DNA of 64,000 nt, from positions 1 to 64,000 of the forward strand of contig JAGYXB010000184.1 in NCBI GenBank assembly GCA_022495005.1, given 5' to 3'. The translations under genes were made by a program, and so were the position numbers. The notes beneath the pieces are model-generated. The model made no database searches and had not been told where the DNA came from. It saw nothing but the letters and a program-made list of their open reading frames with translations. Below are positions 10,497 through 23,608 of the stretch, in pieces. This DNA comes from Rhyacophila brunnea. Taxonomy: Eukaryota; Arthropoda; Insecta; Trichoptera; Rhyacophilidae. Each line of letters begins with the position of its first letter. The first letter of the stretch is position 1.

Positions 10497-12030
10497 TTAC
10501 AGATTAGAATTTATCAATGTAACATAATGTAACAAAGAATGTAACAAACAAATGTAAACTCCACTTCTTTCCTGTTCACTTGCGAAAAGCATTTGGTGTT
10601 CTGTTACGCTATTAACTTCACGTTTATCACTCGGCTGATCTAAACTAAAAAATTATTATATTATAATAATGTCAAAATATTGTATATGGATAAATTTTAT
10701 AATGACATTATTTTACAACTTTATTGTGTATTTTTAATTCGTTTTTAAGATGTCTAATTAAAAAATAAATATTATATACGCCACTTCCGTTAATTCCATG
10801 TAAAACATAATTATGGTTGTGACCTTTATTTTAATTTACCTAAGGTTATGTTTTAAATATTATTATTAAAGTGTTTATGTACACAATATTTACAATAGAA
10901 CCGTAAGCTACAATTTCTTTATTTTGTTAATAACTGACAGATATTAATGTAAAATTCGGTTTATCAAACGTCCCCCTGTGAGATGAGAACAGCGCCCCCC
11001 AGCAATATTTATTATCCTGCGCACATTATTAAGAATATATCAAAAAGAAGGCCCAGGATAAAACAGTGTCAACCTTTATTTTGGTTAAAATTGAGTTGAG
11101 TACCTATGACATCTATGAGAATAGCTTCAAAACTTCAGATGCAATACCGGATCGACGTTCATGGAAGGTTTGATTTATGGCTGTGTGGCAGACGAGGCAA
11201 GTTTAGATGTGAGAGCCAGCTTCCCTATACTAAGTATTCTTATAACTCGTTTATTTGTTAATCAAATTTGATGTTTTTTGATTCATTAATTATTATTATA
11301 ACTTAACGTTTCTTAAAACTAAGAATATTATAAAGGTTTACAATATTTTATTCCGAGCCGTTCATATTACTATCATTAAATCAGTAAGCGGCATATATAC
11401 TTACTACACCTTTGGCTAGACAAAAAATTTCATCTATATTCTATATAGATACTATAAATATGTTGAAAAGTACTACATCTGTATCAATAAATTCTTGTTA
11501 AAATTAATCTTGTGTTGTAGTGATCAATTTTAATTGTTACAGAGTTTTTGTTAATTAAGAATGTTATAATTTTAGATACCTATTGTGTTGAAATAATTAA
11601 TACTATTAAATTTAAATCAACCCCTCGTGTTACATTTTAATTAAAAAATGTCTTTTTTTTATTTCAGTGATACTTACAATCTAATTAATTATGTATTTTC
11701 ATTATTTCTTAAATATATTTCTGATGGCTTTCATCGACTATTTAATCATACATCAGAATTCTACATTATTTAAATAAAAACAGCTTAAATGAACACAATT
11801 ATAATGAATTAAAGTCAATTTAAATGTCTCAGTACTGCAACAGTTCAGTCTCCGTATTATCATATAATATAATAAACATTTTTAGAACAGGGCCCGTTAA
11901 TTGGTTGAGACGAGTATTTTTCTAGTATGCCAACAATTCAAAATCATTTATATAACAGATTTATTAATTGTTAAATTAAATTAATTTCACAAGGTATTAA
12001 ATTTGGTTACATGTAAATTGTACGTAAAAC
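10497..12030. other. No gene recognised
   Basis: AT-rich DNA without convincing coding or repeat structure. Confidence 0.5.
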
Positions 12031-12380
12031 ATTTCACTGTGGCACAGTTCGCCGTGAGCTTTCTATTGGAAAGCGATGACGGTATACTATACGGTCTCCA
12101 ATTGTATTCGATTCAACATGAACATTAATTCTATTTCCATAGCTGATTTTGGCAAAATTCATGAATTCAAGAATGAAGACCTAACCTAACCTAACTAATC
12201 CAATATATCTGCTATTTTCAAAATTTCTTTGCTGCTGGCTTCCTGTAAAGTGTTAACCGACAAGAACAGTGTTTTATTTAGACATGAATTTTATGTCAGT
12301 ACTATACGACCCAAAGAGTTTGGACTGTCTTAATATAAGGCCATATATTTCCAATACACCATTTCACGGTGAAGTGTAAT
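12031..12380 (+). repeat. Dispersed repeat family K, copy 1
   Basis: It starts 'atttcactgtggcacagttc' and ends near an inverted partner 'tttcacggtgaa' (about 12360-12372). It contains (CCTAA)3 at 12180-12194 after 'gaattcaagaatgaa'. It shares about 330 bp, including 'gctgctggcttcctgt' and 'catgaattttatgtcagta', with the copies at 25488-25995. It is non-coding. Confidence 0.7.
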
Positions 12381-13404
12381 ACGGCGAGCTGCATACGTAC
12401 AAGTTTCCGGACACGATTAAATTTTTAGATTATAAATATAAAACTCCATCCTCAGAATGATCCAAATATAACGCTAAAACCCAAATAGTAAACATTAACA
12501 ACAAAAGGAATAGATTGTGTTCTGTGCAACCTATCTGCCTTACCCTTACCATAACAGTGACGCAGTGAAAGGTACTAAAAAGGTTTATTTTTTACAGTAT
12601 TAAATCAGTTTTAACAGGGCACCATTAAAGCCTTCCATCCCTTCAAAGGTCCGGCCCTGGGCAAGGCGACGGGTACTGATACAAAGGTGGCACTGAGACG
12701 TCATGTTACAAGTTGTTTACAGTGACATACTTATTTTGTAATAATTAATTGTCCCATCATATGTTTGGCCTTTGCGAATAACAAGTATGTTTTTCTGTGT
12801 GTGCATACATTCGACTGATAATGACAATTTTAACAGTATTAATTAAAATAGCAATATGGGATGTAATTTATTAATTATTACATTCTGGCCATTACTACAT
12901 TTTTATAAACTGTATACTAGTCAATGTTGTAACAATTGTAACAAAAAAAAGTCATAGATGGTGTGTTATTGTTAATTGCTGTTTGTGAATATTTTTGTTA
13001 CTTTGTATCGTCAAAGAAATGCTTGAAAATCTTCCTGAAACTTTGCAATGTAGAATTCAAAAATTATCATAATCTGTCGCACAAAATATACAATATAATA
13101 CACCTAATCAATTTTTTTAAAAGCAGGGAACACAACCGATTTTGATAGGGAAATTGTTTAGTCTGACAGTTAATGCATTTCTGTGGTTTGGCTGCCAGTT
13201 ACATCCAATACATTACAGAGAGTAGAAACTCCGAGAAACTTAAAAAATATGCTGTTTTGACTGTGTAAATATTCAAAAACAATCTTACGGATGTTAAGAA
13301 CCGACAGAATTAATTCGAGGAAATACGACGTAAACAATATTAAATTCCAATAATAAGTCGTTTCCTCTTTCGTGGAGGCATATTTTTTTTTTACGTAGTA
13401 ACAT
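12381..13404. other. No gene recognised
   Basis: No recognisable coding sequence. A fragment near 12616-12662 ends 'ggtccggccctg', like a hAT right end, but no partner or target duplication was found. Confidence 0.4.
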
Positions 13405-13545
13405 TGTGCGGTTGCTGCCAAAACTTGAATAGTCAATTAGATATTTAAAATAAAGTTAACAACAGATTATGTGTCTTTATATAAATATGTATGCTAGAAA
13501 AAAAATTCAACATTATCTAATATATAGAACATGCACATAGCTCGA
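13405..13545. repeat. Partial MITE family B copy
   Basis: It matches the left half of family B ('ggttgctgccaaaactt' through 'atatagaacatgcacata') and then breaks off. The right terminal repeat is missing. Confidence 0.6.
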
Positions 13546-14335
13546 AGAAAAAACAATTGCTGGACATACATAACCGAAAACTGTGGAATCAGTTTGGAGA
13601 GGATTTCATCCAGCGATGGATAGATTCATTCTGATTATGATGAATTGTCTTATACAACTTCAAAAAGACTGTAATCTACGACACCCCTTGTTATTCTACA
13701 ATTTAAATAAATGTATTATATTTGGCGGATGACAAAAATTGAGTTGTTACAAATTAAGCAACACTTGTTTCTAATTCCTTTTATGGACACTTATTGCACT
13801 CATCGTCAAAATATTCTCCTACTGTCCAAAGAGCCTACTGCACAACGGTAAGGGGAAATTATACCTCAGTTTAAATACCAGTGATTTAAACACTTTCTCT
13901 TACGTTCACTCTTGCGACAGGCCATGAGTTAGGCAGTACGAATCAAGTGATATGATGAGGTCACACAGGCTTCATCGTGGTTAATTTCCTTCCACGTAAG
14001 CCGGTTAAGCAAATGAAAATAGGAATTGTTAATGCTTCCTCTTCAAAGTCTCTTCAATATCTTCAAATCTTATTATATCACAACTGAATGTATACCGTTT
14101 TTTATATTTTTACTTCTCAACTATTCCTATGTGCGATCAACCAAAATCATGCCTGTTATATTATAACATAATATAATATGTCCGACATACCGCTATCGGT
14201 CAGTAAGCTATATTTGCTTCTTTCATCGACTGTCAAATCATATACTTAATTACATATATTTATTATATTATGTACCATTGTAATTAATTTGTCTGACAGT
14301 ATGTTAATTTTGATTTCTACATTAATTAATAATTC
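13546..14335. other. No gene recognised
   Basis: No ORF or repeat structure that can be supported. Confidence 0.4.
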
Positions 14336-14550
14336 GTAGGGTTGCTGCCAAAAGTTGGTAAGTCGATAGTGTACATATTTAGAGTTAATAACGGATTACA
14401 TATATGTCGTCGTCCGATATATGGAACATGCACATAAAGCATAAAGAATTTGGCATTATGCGTGATTTTAGATGGCATGTCAAACTATCAAATTGCAATT
14501 ACTCCGTAACATGATTTCGAGACTTACCAACTTTTGGCAGTAACCTCACA
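14336..14550. mobile_element. MITE family B, copy 2
   Basis: About 215 bp with terminal repeats containing CTGCCAAAAGTTGGTAAGT on the left and the inverse on the right. The interior matches the copy at 8661 with small deletions. Confidence 0.8.
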
Positions 14551-16525
14551 AATGTATTTCAATTATTTCTTATATGATACAGAGTATGCATCATTTACCA
14601 TATTACTATTACTAAAAGACAGATTCTGGTGAATTAATCAATGACTAATTATTAAAGGTTAGATCAACGATAATTAAATAATTCTCTAATTCATATATAT
14701 CAAATTATATCCATTATCAAACAACTATGTAACTGAATTTTTCACTCAAATTACTACATTTGATTAGTAACTAATTAGCTTGTTAGTTAATGGATATAAT
14801 ATTTTGATTAATGAATTTTAAAATACCTTAAAATAATTAGCACCTGGTGGATGTATCCGGTACTAAAATGTCTTGCTCCAATAGCCGCAGAGCAGAACTA
14901 TAAATTGTATAACGAATTCGTCCAGCTAATAGTGATATGTTTTGTATTACGTAACAGGAATAAAGCTTTAAAATATAAACCAATAATACATAATTCATAA
15001 TTCGTAAATCATCTTAACTTAATTTTTGTTGACAGAATAATTAATTTATGGCTACATTAAGATTAAATCTTTGGTTTTAATATAGGATGCTTGAAATTGC
15101 CCAGGCCGATTAATTAACATGTCAGAGCGCTGTATATATTATGAATATGAATGAAACAGGAGTCAGGGGCATAGAAATGTACTATAATGATTTTTAGTTT
15201 TCTAGATGGCCATAATCTTGTTTGTTACTGGGTAATGATTTATTTATGTTTTATAACGTTAAAGACAACAGTGTTGACAGCTCAATCGATGAGTGTCAAC
15301 GTAAATATGAAAGATTTTCTATGCTTGCAACTTAAATATATGAAAGTGCATATTGAAAAAAGGTTGTTTAATAAAGAATATAAGGATTAAGGATAAGTCA
15401 CTTTGCATTGCAGATCCATCTGCAGTCTTACTCTGAGGCTTATTTTCTGATTTAAATGATAAAAACACCTTTCATTCGTGTTACAAGCTTAAGATGAACA
15501 ATCACTTATAATCTCAAATAACAATATATAAGTGAGGGAATAACAAAATCAAGACGTCAATAGTCGGAACCGATTTTCATATACAAACAATGCATTAATT
15601 ATTCTATAGTTACTAATACAACTAATAATTCTGGAATGTCTGTCAAATAATGTTGTAATACAAAACTTCGTGAATCCCTCTTTTATACGTCCAAACTCTT
15701 CAGTAATAACGAATCGTATCTAACAAAATTTATCGAGCGTGTGTAACATTTGCGCCACGGCTCTGCGCCAGAATTGCTTGCTACTCAAAAACAGTGTGTT
15801 GAATAAAACCTGTCAACTTGTAATATACAAAATTTTTAAATATTTTAAATTAAGTATATCTTAAAGGCCATATTATATTATTTAACAACTTTGTTTACGC
15901 ATTTTGCCTTTTGTGGAATACATTACAATGAATAAAATTAACAAAATAGGTTATCAGGTTTAGAATATAATTGCCACACAAAGATCTTTACTATCTACAC
16001 GATAATTATTTTATACAACGAAAATTGTAAGAATTACTTAATAGGTTTTAAAAGTCATCAAATAAATAGATAGTTAGAACAATAACCAATTATATATTGA
16101 GTTAACTGTCTTGGAGGATAGATACTGTGTTAATTTTATTATTGTAAGGAAGATAATCACAAATTTGTCTATGGTTATTGGTTTGTATTGAGAATTTCTT
16201 TGATCCTTGTTATGAGAAAAATACTTCAAATTGTTAACATCGGTCTGTATAATAGGTATTCTTGACATTCCCGTTCAAGGGTACACGAGTAAAACACAAA
16301 GATTTGCAAGTTTTCGAGACACTTGTTTTCATAACAAACATCGTATGAATAAAGCAATATATTATTATGATTCTTTCAAAAGATAGATGGCGTAAATTAA
16401 TGAATAATTAATCATTCACCTGACGAAGCGAAAGTTGTGTATTAAAGTCCCATTCAGTCCAAGATGTTACCTAGGATTTCTTTAATTGCTGTTTCTGAGA
16501 ATGATACAAATTTAATTATGCATCT
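14551..16525. other. No gene recognised
   Basis: AT-rich DNA. Open frames of 64-67 codons at 15187 (+) and 16074 (-) show no domain and are treated as chance. Confidence 0.5.
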
Positions 16526-16710
16526 ACTGTCCAACAAGAAGATTTAGGCAATAGCCAGAAGTCGCTGTCGTCGAATAATAGGAGGAGCTTATTGTTGAGC
16601 TTATATAGCTAAGTTCACGAAAGTTGCTATAATCAAAGTGCGGTTAAAAATGGGAGAAGCTTGTTAGTTCACAGTTTTAACACGTAGCCAAGAAGATCTT
16701 GTCGTACAGT
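16526..16710. mobile_element. MITE family I, copy 1
   Basis: The ends ACTGTCCAACAAGA and inverted tcttgtcgtacagt form short terminal repeats of a 185-bp element. It shares 'agttcacagttttaacacgt' with 61615-61815. Confidence 0.65.
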
Positions 16711-16730
16711 ATAATATTATATATAACAAT

Positions 16731-17137
16731 GCCTGTATACGAGCATGGATTTACTGGGGCACCAATAGTGTATATTTTAAACTATCGCGATAATAACTGT
16801 TTACACGTAAAAGTGATGACTGTCTCTTCAAGCGTAAGCAAAACGCGATTTTGTCATTATATGGTGCTATTTGACAGGTTCGTAGATAATCAGTAAACGT
16901 GAAAATGTTCTGTGTGGTGTAGTTCGTATTCCTTCCAGCAGGTTTGCCACTATCGTTCTACTGCACATCCGCCATGCAAGTACCAATTATTGTGTGAAAA
17001 TTCAGAAGCTTCTTAACTTTTTTGATCCATGCTTGCAACTTGCACGATAATATGTATTTACACATGCATTTTCTTGTTTTGGCCGCGATAATACGTAGGT
17101 ACTGCCAGCATTAAATCCATGCATGTGTAAACGGGGT
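16731..17137 (-). mobile_element. Inverted-repeat element family C, copy 1
   Basis: The ends are related to GTTTACACGTGCATGGATTT in inverted orientation (16731-16758; 17105-17137). The interior matches 22868-23251 and 54664-55090, including 'gcaagttgcaag' and 'gagacagtca', in opposite orientation here. It is non-coding. Confidence 0.75.
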
Positions 17138-17498
17138 ATTAAAGCCAACATAATAATTATGTTTGCTTGATTTCCTTTAACTACTTAGCCTCAACTGACA
17201 TCTACGTATTATAAAAAATACAAAATTTGTTTTTTTAAATTACCTTTCTTGCAAATTCTAATTTTAAATTTTCAAAACTGATTAAAGTAAGCATAATTAA
17301 TATTTTGGATTTGATTTTAATTTCTTTTTTTTACTTGGCTGTCAGAATTATTTAAATTTTGACATGTTGTATTCCTACATACAAATATTTTAATATTGAA
17401 GAATGTAATTATTATAGTTTTGTTAAGTAAAATAAATATATGATCATGAAATCAACGAAGCGACCTTGTGCAAAGCCGGAATAGATTTAGAATAGATC
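17138..17498. other. No gene recognised
   Basis: AT-rich spacer between two mobile elements. Confidence 0.4.
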
Positions 17499-17506
17499 CT
17501 CTAAAC

Positions 17507-17879
17507 CAGGGTTAGTCTACCTTTTTATACCTACCGCCCACCGGTTCCACAGTAATGGTGATTTATAAAGTAGGCAAGTAACTTTACTTTATAAAATTTA
17601 TAAAGCAAAGCTACAGCAAGTTAAAGCATATAATAATAATTACTTACCAAATACTTTATGTCAGACTTTCGATAAGTTTTGCAGAATAAATCTTTATAAA
17701 ACAACTTACTGTAGTTAAATCAATCTTTTTATTTATACTTTGCATACGTAGGAGCATGATGTCTGATGAAATTACATTTAATTAATTGAATTATGAAAAT
17801 GTTTTTAAAACCCCTACCGCCCACCATGAAAGTTGGAATTCCCACTAGTGGGTGGTGAGGACCAGGTTGACTACCCCTG
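17507..17879. mobile_element. hAT-type MITE
   Basis: A 373-bp element with terminal repeats CAGGGTTAGTCTACC at the left and inverted ggttgactacccctg at the right. The perfect 8-bp duplication CTCTAAAC lies at 17499-17506 and 17880-17887. The subterminal motif 'taccgcccacc' is present at both ends. There is no transposase. Confidence 0.9.
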
Positions 17880-17887
17880 CTCTAAAC

Positions 17888-19270
17888 ACATAAACAAAAT
17901 GTTTATAAAATATACAGTCAGTATTCATGGAAATATAATATCTATCTTTCAAAAGAAACATATTATTATTTTGATTTAGTTATGCAACATTTACTAAACA
18001 AATACTTCCCTCGAAATACTGCTATCTTTTGTGTTTGAGTGTAATACGTTACTCCTATAAATCGTAAGTCAACGAATACCTACATTATCATTTAAAACAG
18101 TGTTACATATTATTGTAAAATAATTAATAATCGCAATAAATTATCAACAAAATAGTTAGTTACATGTTGTAACCGTAGCGTAACTGTAATATTGGACTGA
18201 TTAAGTGTCAGGTTAATTGATGTTTATCTCTGTCTAATGTAACATAAAAAATTAACGGTTATTAAATATTAATTATTGTTGTATTGAATCTGTGTCTAGT
18301 CGAATCGAGCTGTGTGTTTACTGTTTAACCCCTTAGAACTCTTTTGTCCTGTTTAATGTTTTATTTTGTAGCTAATTATTGTCCATACAGTATGAAAGTG
18401 TAAAAATATTGTCTTTCGTTGACATATGCTATAAGGTGGCTGTAATCTATTATCCAGAATTAAAACTGACGATGATCTAGGATACTCTCTCGTTGTTATT
18501 CTTCAACATAAACAATTTATATTACGTTGGCAAACATGTCTGTCAAATTTGGGCGTGCTCATGATGGCGTATCCACCAGAACCCCAAAATTTTGTATTGA
18601 AACGTCAAATATATCAACATAACCTACAATTTTATTAGTCATGTCACTGCGATTGCAGCAAGTAGTAAAACAAATATTATGTTACTACTAGCCACTCGAT
18701 ATTTGACAGTTCGTCCCAGGGAACTATAAATTAAATTTTTCAAAACACTCATATCATGTATCTCAATTTTCAATATGTAAAATTGGCATACTCTATCTCG
18801 CTCTAAAATTTAACACAGCAAGAGAGAGGTTGTTAAAAGATAGCACTTTTTGACAGTTCAGACAGTTAACTTATTGTAATAATTAATTGCCTGAATACAT
18901 AAAGTGATAAATGTGATATATATATTACATATGTCTAGCTCTTTTTAAGTGATATGTAAGAATAGCCTCACGAAAATGGAATACGTTATGTTACCTATTT
19001 ATAATGTTGAAGTGATAACAGTGATGACATTTCTGCTTCAAATTGAATATAGTTTTATTTATTAATAACTACTGTATGCACAAATGATTAGTGGCTTTAG
19101 TTATGTATATAATATGTCCCATTTTAAATCTTATATTTTGTTTTATTAAATTTAAATATTAAGTGTTATTATAATATGTAGATATCATAAACAAATATGC
19201 TTTTCACTACAATATTTAATATAATGGACAATTTGCGTAATCTACAGGACCATTAACTAGATAGTTAAAA
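17888..19270. other. No gene recognised
   Basis: No convincing ORF or repeat was seen. Confidence 0.4.
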
Positions 19271-19408
19271 TCGTAATAGATTTTTGGGTTTTCACATGCC
19301 ATTATCAAGAGATATGTGTTGTGATGAAGTATGGTGTAGAATTCAAATACCGTTCTAAGAATGCACAAAAGTAATCCGATTTGCTAATACCCAAAAATCT
19401 ATTACGAT
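19271..19408. mobile_element. Short MITE with 19-bp perfect terminal repeats
   Basis: TCGTAATAGATTTTTGGGT at 19271-19289 is exactly inverted at 19390-19408. The flanks read TAAAA on both sides (19266-19270 and 19409-19413), a likely target duplication. Total length is 138 bp. Perfect terminal repeats suggest a fairly recent insertion. Confidence 0.75.
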
Positions 19409-20514
19409 AAAAAACAACCGTTAAAGTCTCGAACATCATATAAGAAGTTAAAAGTTTAGACAAACTACTTCAGTGTACTATTAATTTTAAACAGAAACTT
19501 GAAGAAAACCAATATTATATACAACAGATATAGAACTATTATAACAATATGAAAATGAAGGTGGAAAAGGGCTAATAATAATCGACTTAACTACAAGTTT
19601 TATCGTATCTCAGATTCATTTGTGACAGGTTTTATACTAATTATTGTGCTCTGAAATTTTGTACAATATTTAGATAAACAATCAGGTAAAATAACAAAAC
19701 TAAGATATAAATGACACGTCGCCATTTATATTATTTACAAACAATACATTGTATTCTTAGGAATTCAACTATATTGAAACCAATGTTAAATGTTGTAATG
19801 CAAAATTTATATCCATCTGTTTATTGTATAATATTGTCTTTGGTTTTAATCTAAATAGTTTCCCGATTAGTTATAGATGGTACAGTAGAATATATCTATC
19901 TTAGACACGTTTATTTTAATGAAGTGTAATTATTTTATTTGTTTTTTTTTTGTTGTGAAGTGACATCATTTTAAAAGGTTTTTTTGACAGCTTGCCGTAA
20001 AATGTGTAGTTTTATTGTTACATTCATTATAAAACCATTCTTCGCCCATCACTGCATAACGCATTGTTTAATAAATGTGTTGTACTTGGATAATTATAAC
20101 TCATATTATGATATCAAAACAGCAATCTTTTTGTTTATATTCGGTTATGATTATTATAGTGAAACAACTTAATCTTGAAATTGCGCAGATTGCGATTTCT
20201 TCTACGTGGGGTGAATTAAATTATTGTTACCGTTATTATTTCCGACTGCTCTTACATGAAGCATATTGCATCGTTTTCTCTCGCTCGGCATCCCTCTAAC
20301 TACGTCATATATTCTGACAAAACTATCGAACTATTATGTGGTATGTTTATAGTGTTGACAGTTGTTTTAAATGAATTGTTATTTTCACTCCAAATCAATC
20401 ACCCGGTTTCTAACTGGTTGTAAGTAGGCCATATTAGAGAGGAGGGCAGGAAGGGTAATTTGCCCCGGGGCTCACGGTTTTAAGGGGCTTCAATTATGAA
20501 AAAAACCTAATTTC
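19409..20514. other. No gene recognised
   Basis: AT-rich DNA. Overlapping frames near 19984-20299 (62 and 74 codons) show no domain. Confidence 0.4.
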
Positions 20515-20962
20515 ATGTCGTTACTGCCAAAAGTTGGTAAGTTGATAATTTAAGTATTTAGAGTTAACGACGGATTATGTGTCTATATATAAATATAAGG
20601 TCATCCGATATATATAATATGCATATAAAGCACAAAGAAATTAGCATTATGCCTGATTTTAGAACACATGTCAAACTTTAAATTGCAATTATTCCAAAAC
20701 ACGATTCTTAGGCTTACCAACTTTTGACAGTAACCCCATGATTTATTCACTAATTTGAACCCGTGTCCGATGAATTCAATAATTTGTAAACAATACCTCA
20801 TTTTCTAGAATATTGAAAATAGTTATTTTACTAATAGTACTTATAGTACTAATAGTACTTATCAAATTTAAACACTTATGTACTTGGATCCATTTAATTC
20901 AGATCCGATATTAATAAGGTATCCATGTTCTGCCTTGGAGCTGAATTGATGAATTAATTACA
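20515..20962. mobile_element. MITE family B copy 3 with adjoining repeat J
   Basis: B occupies 20515-20741, with terminal repeats gttactgccaaaagttggta and inverse. The following 20742-20962 matches the sequence downstream of the 8661 copy, ending 'gagctgaattgatgaatta'. A short tandem 'ctaatagtacttatagta' lies near 20830-20860. Confidence 0.7.
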
Positions 20963-21104
20963 TAGACGCATGTTTTTTGCTATTTTCGTCTGTCTGAATT
21001 CAGAGAGCGTCTTAGAATCAATGGCATTTTACAATCATTGTCGAAAACTATATTCATGTCAATATTTTTGTTTATTTTATTAGATATCCTGATGGTAACA
21101 TTAC

Positions 21105-21560
21105 GTATAGAATCATCCTCTTCTTTGACCATGTCCACCCCTTAATTAGAGCATATGAACACCACACGGCGCCTCCAATAATTCCCAGGTCATGCCGGTA
21201 TTTCGTAGCTCTGCCATATACACTTTGTAGATGGCATTTAGTATCAGGTGGCCTGCATCCAGTAGGCTTAAAGGCCAGGCAAGTCAGGTTGAAATTTTTT
21301 TGAGACATCCGTAGTACGTGGCCAAGCCAGGTCTAACGTCGCTCTCTTAACTCCTCAGTACTTCTAAATTAATAGGTACACAGTATCTACCACAAACATC
21401 CAGTATATGGTTGTTCTGAGCCTTCATGACTCGTTACGGTAAAGCAGCACCATCAGAATTCAAGTATCGAATAGGCAGCATTTGGTTTTAATCAAGTAAA
21501 GTTGTGAACGCCAGACATCCTGCATCAAGTTGTCGAGTCGATGCAGTACGGTATCATAAA
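21105..21560 (-). pseudogene. RTE-like LINE 3' end, reverse transcriptase C-terminus
   Basis: On the minus strand, 21072-21308 keeps a frame with NLTCLAFKPTGCRPPDTK and ends GWTWSKKR, clearly related to 57373-57594 (ACLFFKPTGIRRPGRPL). The upstream part (21310-21530) matches in broken frames, including a 'GHVLRM'-like stretch. It is a 5'-truncated, frameshifted copy of a non-LTR retrotransposon polyprotein C-terminus and is not functional. Confidence 0.75.
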
Positions 21561-21599
21561 ATAATCATTTTAGGATAACGGTGTATTAGGGAAATTAGC

Positions 21600-22122
21600 C
21601 AGAGACGAAGAGTGGAGGTAGGCTGTTAATATCCGAAATAAATAGTATACAATAAACTTAGTCAGTCATACGTATTTGTTTTTAATAAATTGCAGATGAG
21701 TTTTATTAGTTTTTAAAATTCAATTAAACCCTGCATAAACCAAGACATAATCGATAATACACCATTATTAATAATAGATAATTTTAGATATTTTATAGAT
21801 ATTTTTAAAATATTTTCTATCAATTATGGTTTGGCTTAGGCAGAGCTTAATGAATTTTAAAAACTAACTACATCTATAATAATATGTATTTTTAATTCAA
21901 CGAAAAACAATAAGTATGACTGAAAAAGTGTGCATTATTTTTGTCAGATCGCCCTTAACATACTTAAACTATTATGATTTTGTTTAGGCAGGGTTTAATT
22001 GAATTTTAAAAACTAACCAGCATCATCTGCAAATTGTATTCTTAGTTCAATGAAAACAAATACGTTTGACTGAGAAAGTTTAGTGTGCACTATTTATGTC
22101 AGATTACCTCACCACAGAGTTT
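21600..22122. mobile_element. Degenerate hAT-type foldback element (family H, copy 2)
   Basis: The left part matches the inverted right arm of the 2316-3129 element ('gtggaggtaggctgtta', 'gtcagtcatacgtattt'). The right part reads 'agtgtgcactatttatg'. Two near-tandem units of about 140 bp lie at 21827 and 21972. The ends are eroded and no 8-bp duplication survives. Confidence 0.65.
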
Positions 22123-22790
22123 AAAGAAAATAATATATTATAATATTAGTTACACTTATCCAAAATCATGTTTTATTAATTTTTCAGCACATCGTAATAC
22201 GTAAAGTGTTAATACTTAATAATATTTAATTTATTTAATTAAATAATAATTATAATAAGATTATAATGAAGAATGTATTACATTTATTGTCTCGATGGAT
22301 CAATTAAAGAATATATTACATTTAAACAAACAAAAAAAAAATGCTACAGAATCAACACACAAATAACTAAGTTAGATAATGCTTAGACAGGCAAAAGATG
22401 TTAAATGATAGAATAAATAAAATATGTTTATACACGTCCCATACCGAAACAAATCGCTATAGTCACTATGACAGAGTACTGTAAGATGCTTGTGTAAGAA
22501 TATTATTATATTACTAAAATTGGTGACTGATACTGCCTGTGCACAATATATAATTATGATTAAAAATATGATTAGTAATGTTAAATTTAATTTCGATATT
22601 CCTAATTAATAATGTACCATTTTTACCGCAGCGAGAAAATGTCCAATTTAACAAACAAGACAAACCGTATTTAAGAATTATTCGAATGCACTTCCGTAAC
22701 TGAGAGAATAAAGAACCAATAAGTTATCGGCGTAGCTGTCATTTAGCAAGTTTAGCCGGACACGTGGTCCTAAATCTCAATTCGATATCT
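22123..22790. other. No gene recognised
   Basis: AT-rich sequence without supported features. Confidence 0.4.
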
Positions 22791-22867
22791 GTTTCAATTC
22801 TAGAAAAAATCAAGGTTATCCGATATATAGAACATGCACATAAAGCATAAATAAATTAGCATTATAT

Positions 22868-23251
22868 CCCGTTTACACGTGCATAAATTTACTGCTGACA
22901 TTCATACTACTAGCCATAAAAAGAAATTGTATGTGTAAATATGTATTATCATGCAAGTTGCAAGATTGCATGCGTGAATCAAAAAAGTTCGGAAGCTTCT
23001 GAGTTTTCACAAGACAGTTGGGGTTTCTTTACGATAGTGGTGAACCTACCGGTAAAAAAATGAGCTGCACCGCGCAGACTCATTTTGAGGTTAACCGATT
23101 TTCACGACCTGTTAAATAGTACCATAAAATGACAACATCGCATCTCGCTTACTCTTGAAAAATGAGATTGGCGAGACAGTCAGCACTTTTACGTGTAAAC
23201 ATTGTAAATACACACTATCGCTGCAAGTAAATCCATGCATGTGTACAGGCG
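22868..23251 (+). mobile_element. Inverted-repeat element family C, copy 2
   Basis: It begins cccgtttacacgtgcata and ends with the near-inverse tgcatgtgtacaggcg. TTATAT lies on both sides (22862-22867, 23252-23257), part of which may be target duplication. It is non-coding, about 384 bp. Confidence 0.75.
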
Positions 23252-23257
23252 TTATAT

Positions 23258-23510
23258 CGTCTCTGTTCTGGCAGAACACACTAACTGGAGAATACTAGTT
23301 TTGAGTAATTTGATTTTGAAGTTGTTAAAATGTTTGAAATGGTCTATCGTGTGAGTTTATTAAGTAATCGTAAAAAGGATGACTTTAAAATAGAGACTGT
23401 TTATTTATTAAGAAGGTTTCCAGAGGGTAAAGTTTGAAATAAGGAACATTTTGGTATAACTAACTCAGTGTCATTTTTTCGAATTAGTGTCTTCTGCCAG
23501 AACAGTGACG
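23258..23510 (+). mobile_element. MITE family A, copy 3
   Basis: A 253-bp element nearly identical to the 1294 and 9090 copies, flanked by ATAT on both sides (23254-23257, 23511-23514). It inserted at the junction of element C with MITE B, so it is the youngest layer here. Confidence 0.88.
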
Positions 23511-23608
23511 ATATTATGCTTGATTTTAGAGGGCATGTCAAACTTCAAAATTGCAATTACTCCATAACATGATTACGAGACTTACCAACTTTTGGCAGTG
23601 ACTCCATG

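Larger units (their letters stand above)
22795..23608. mobile_element. MITE family B copy 4, split by nested elements
   Basis: Family B sequence runs 22795-22861 ('gatatatagaacatgcacat' to 'agcatt') and resumes at about 23513 ('tatgcttgattttaga') to its right terminal repeat at 23608. The gap is filled by element C (22868-23251) followed immediately by MITE A (23258-23510). The left end of B is missing. Confidence 0.75.

Noticed and set aside
12616..12662. Small hAT-like fragment ending ggccctg
   Set aside because: It has CAGGGC-like ends but no 8-bp duplication and is too short to assign.
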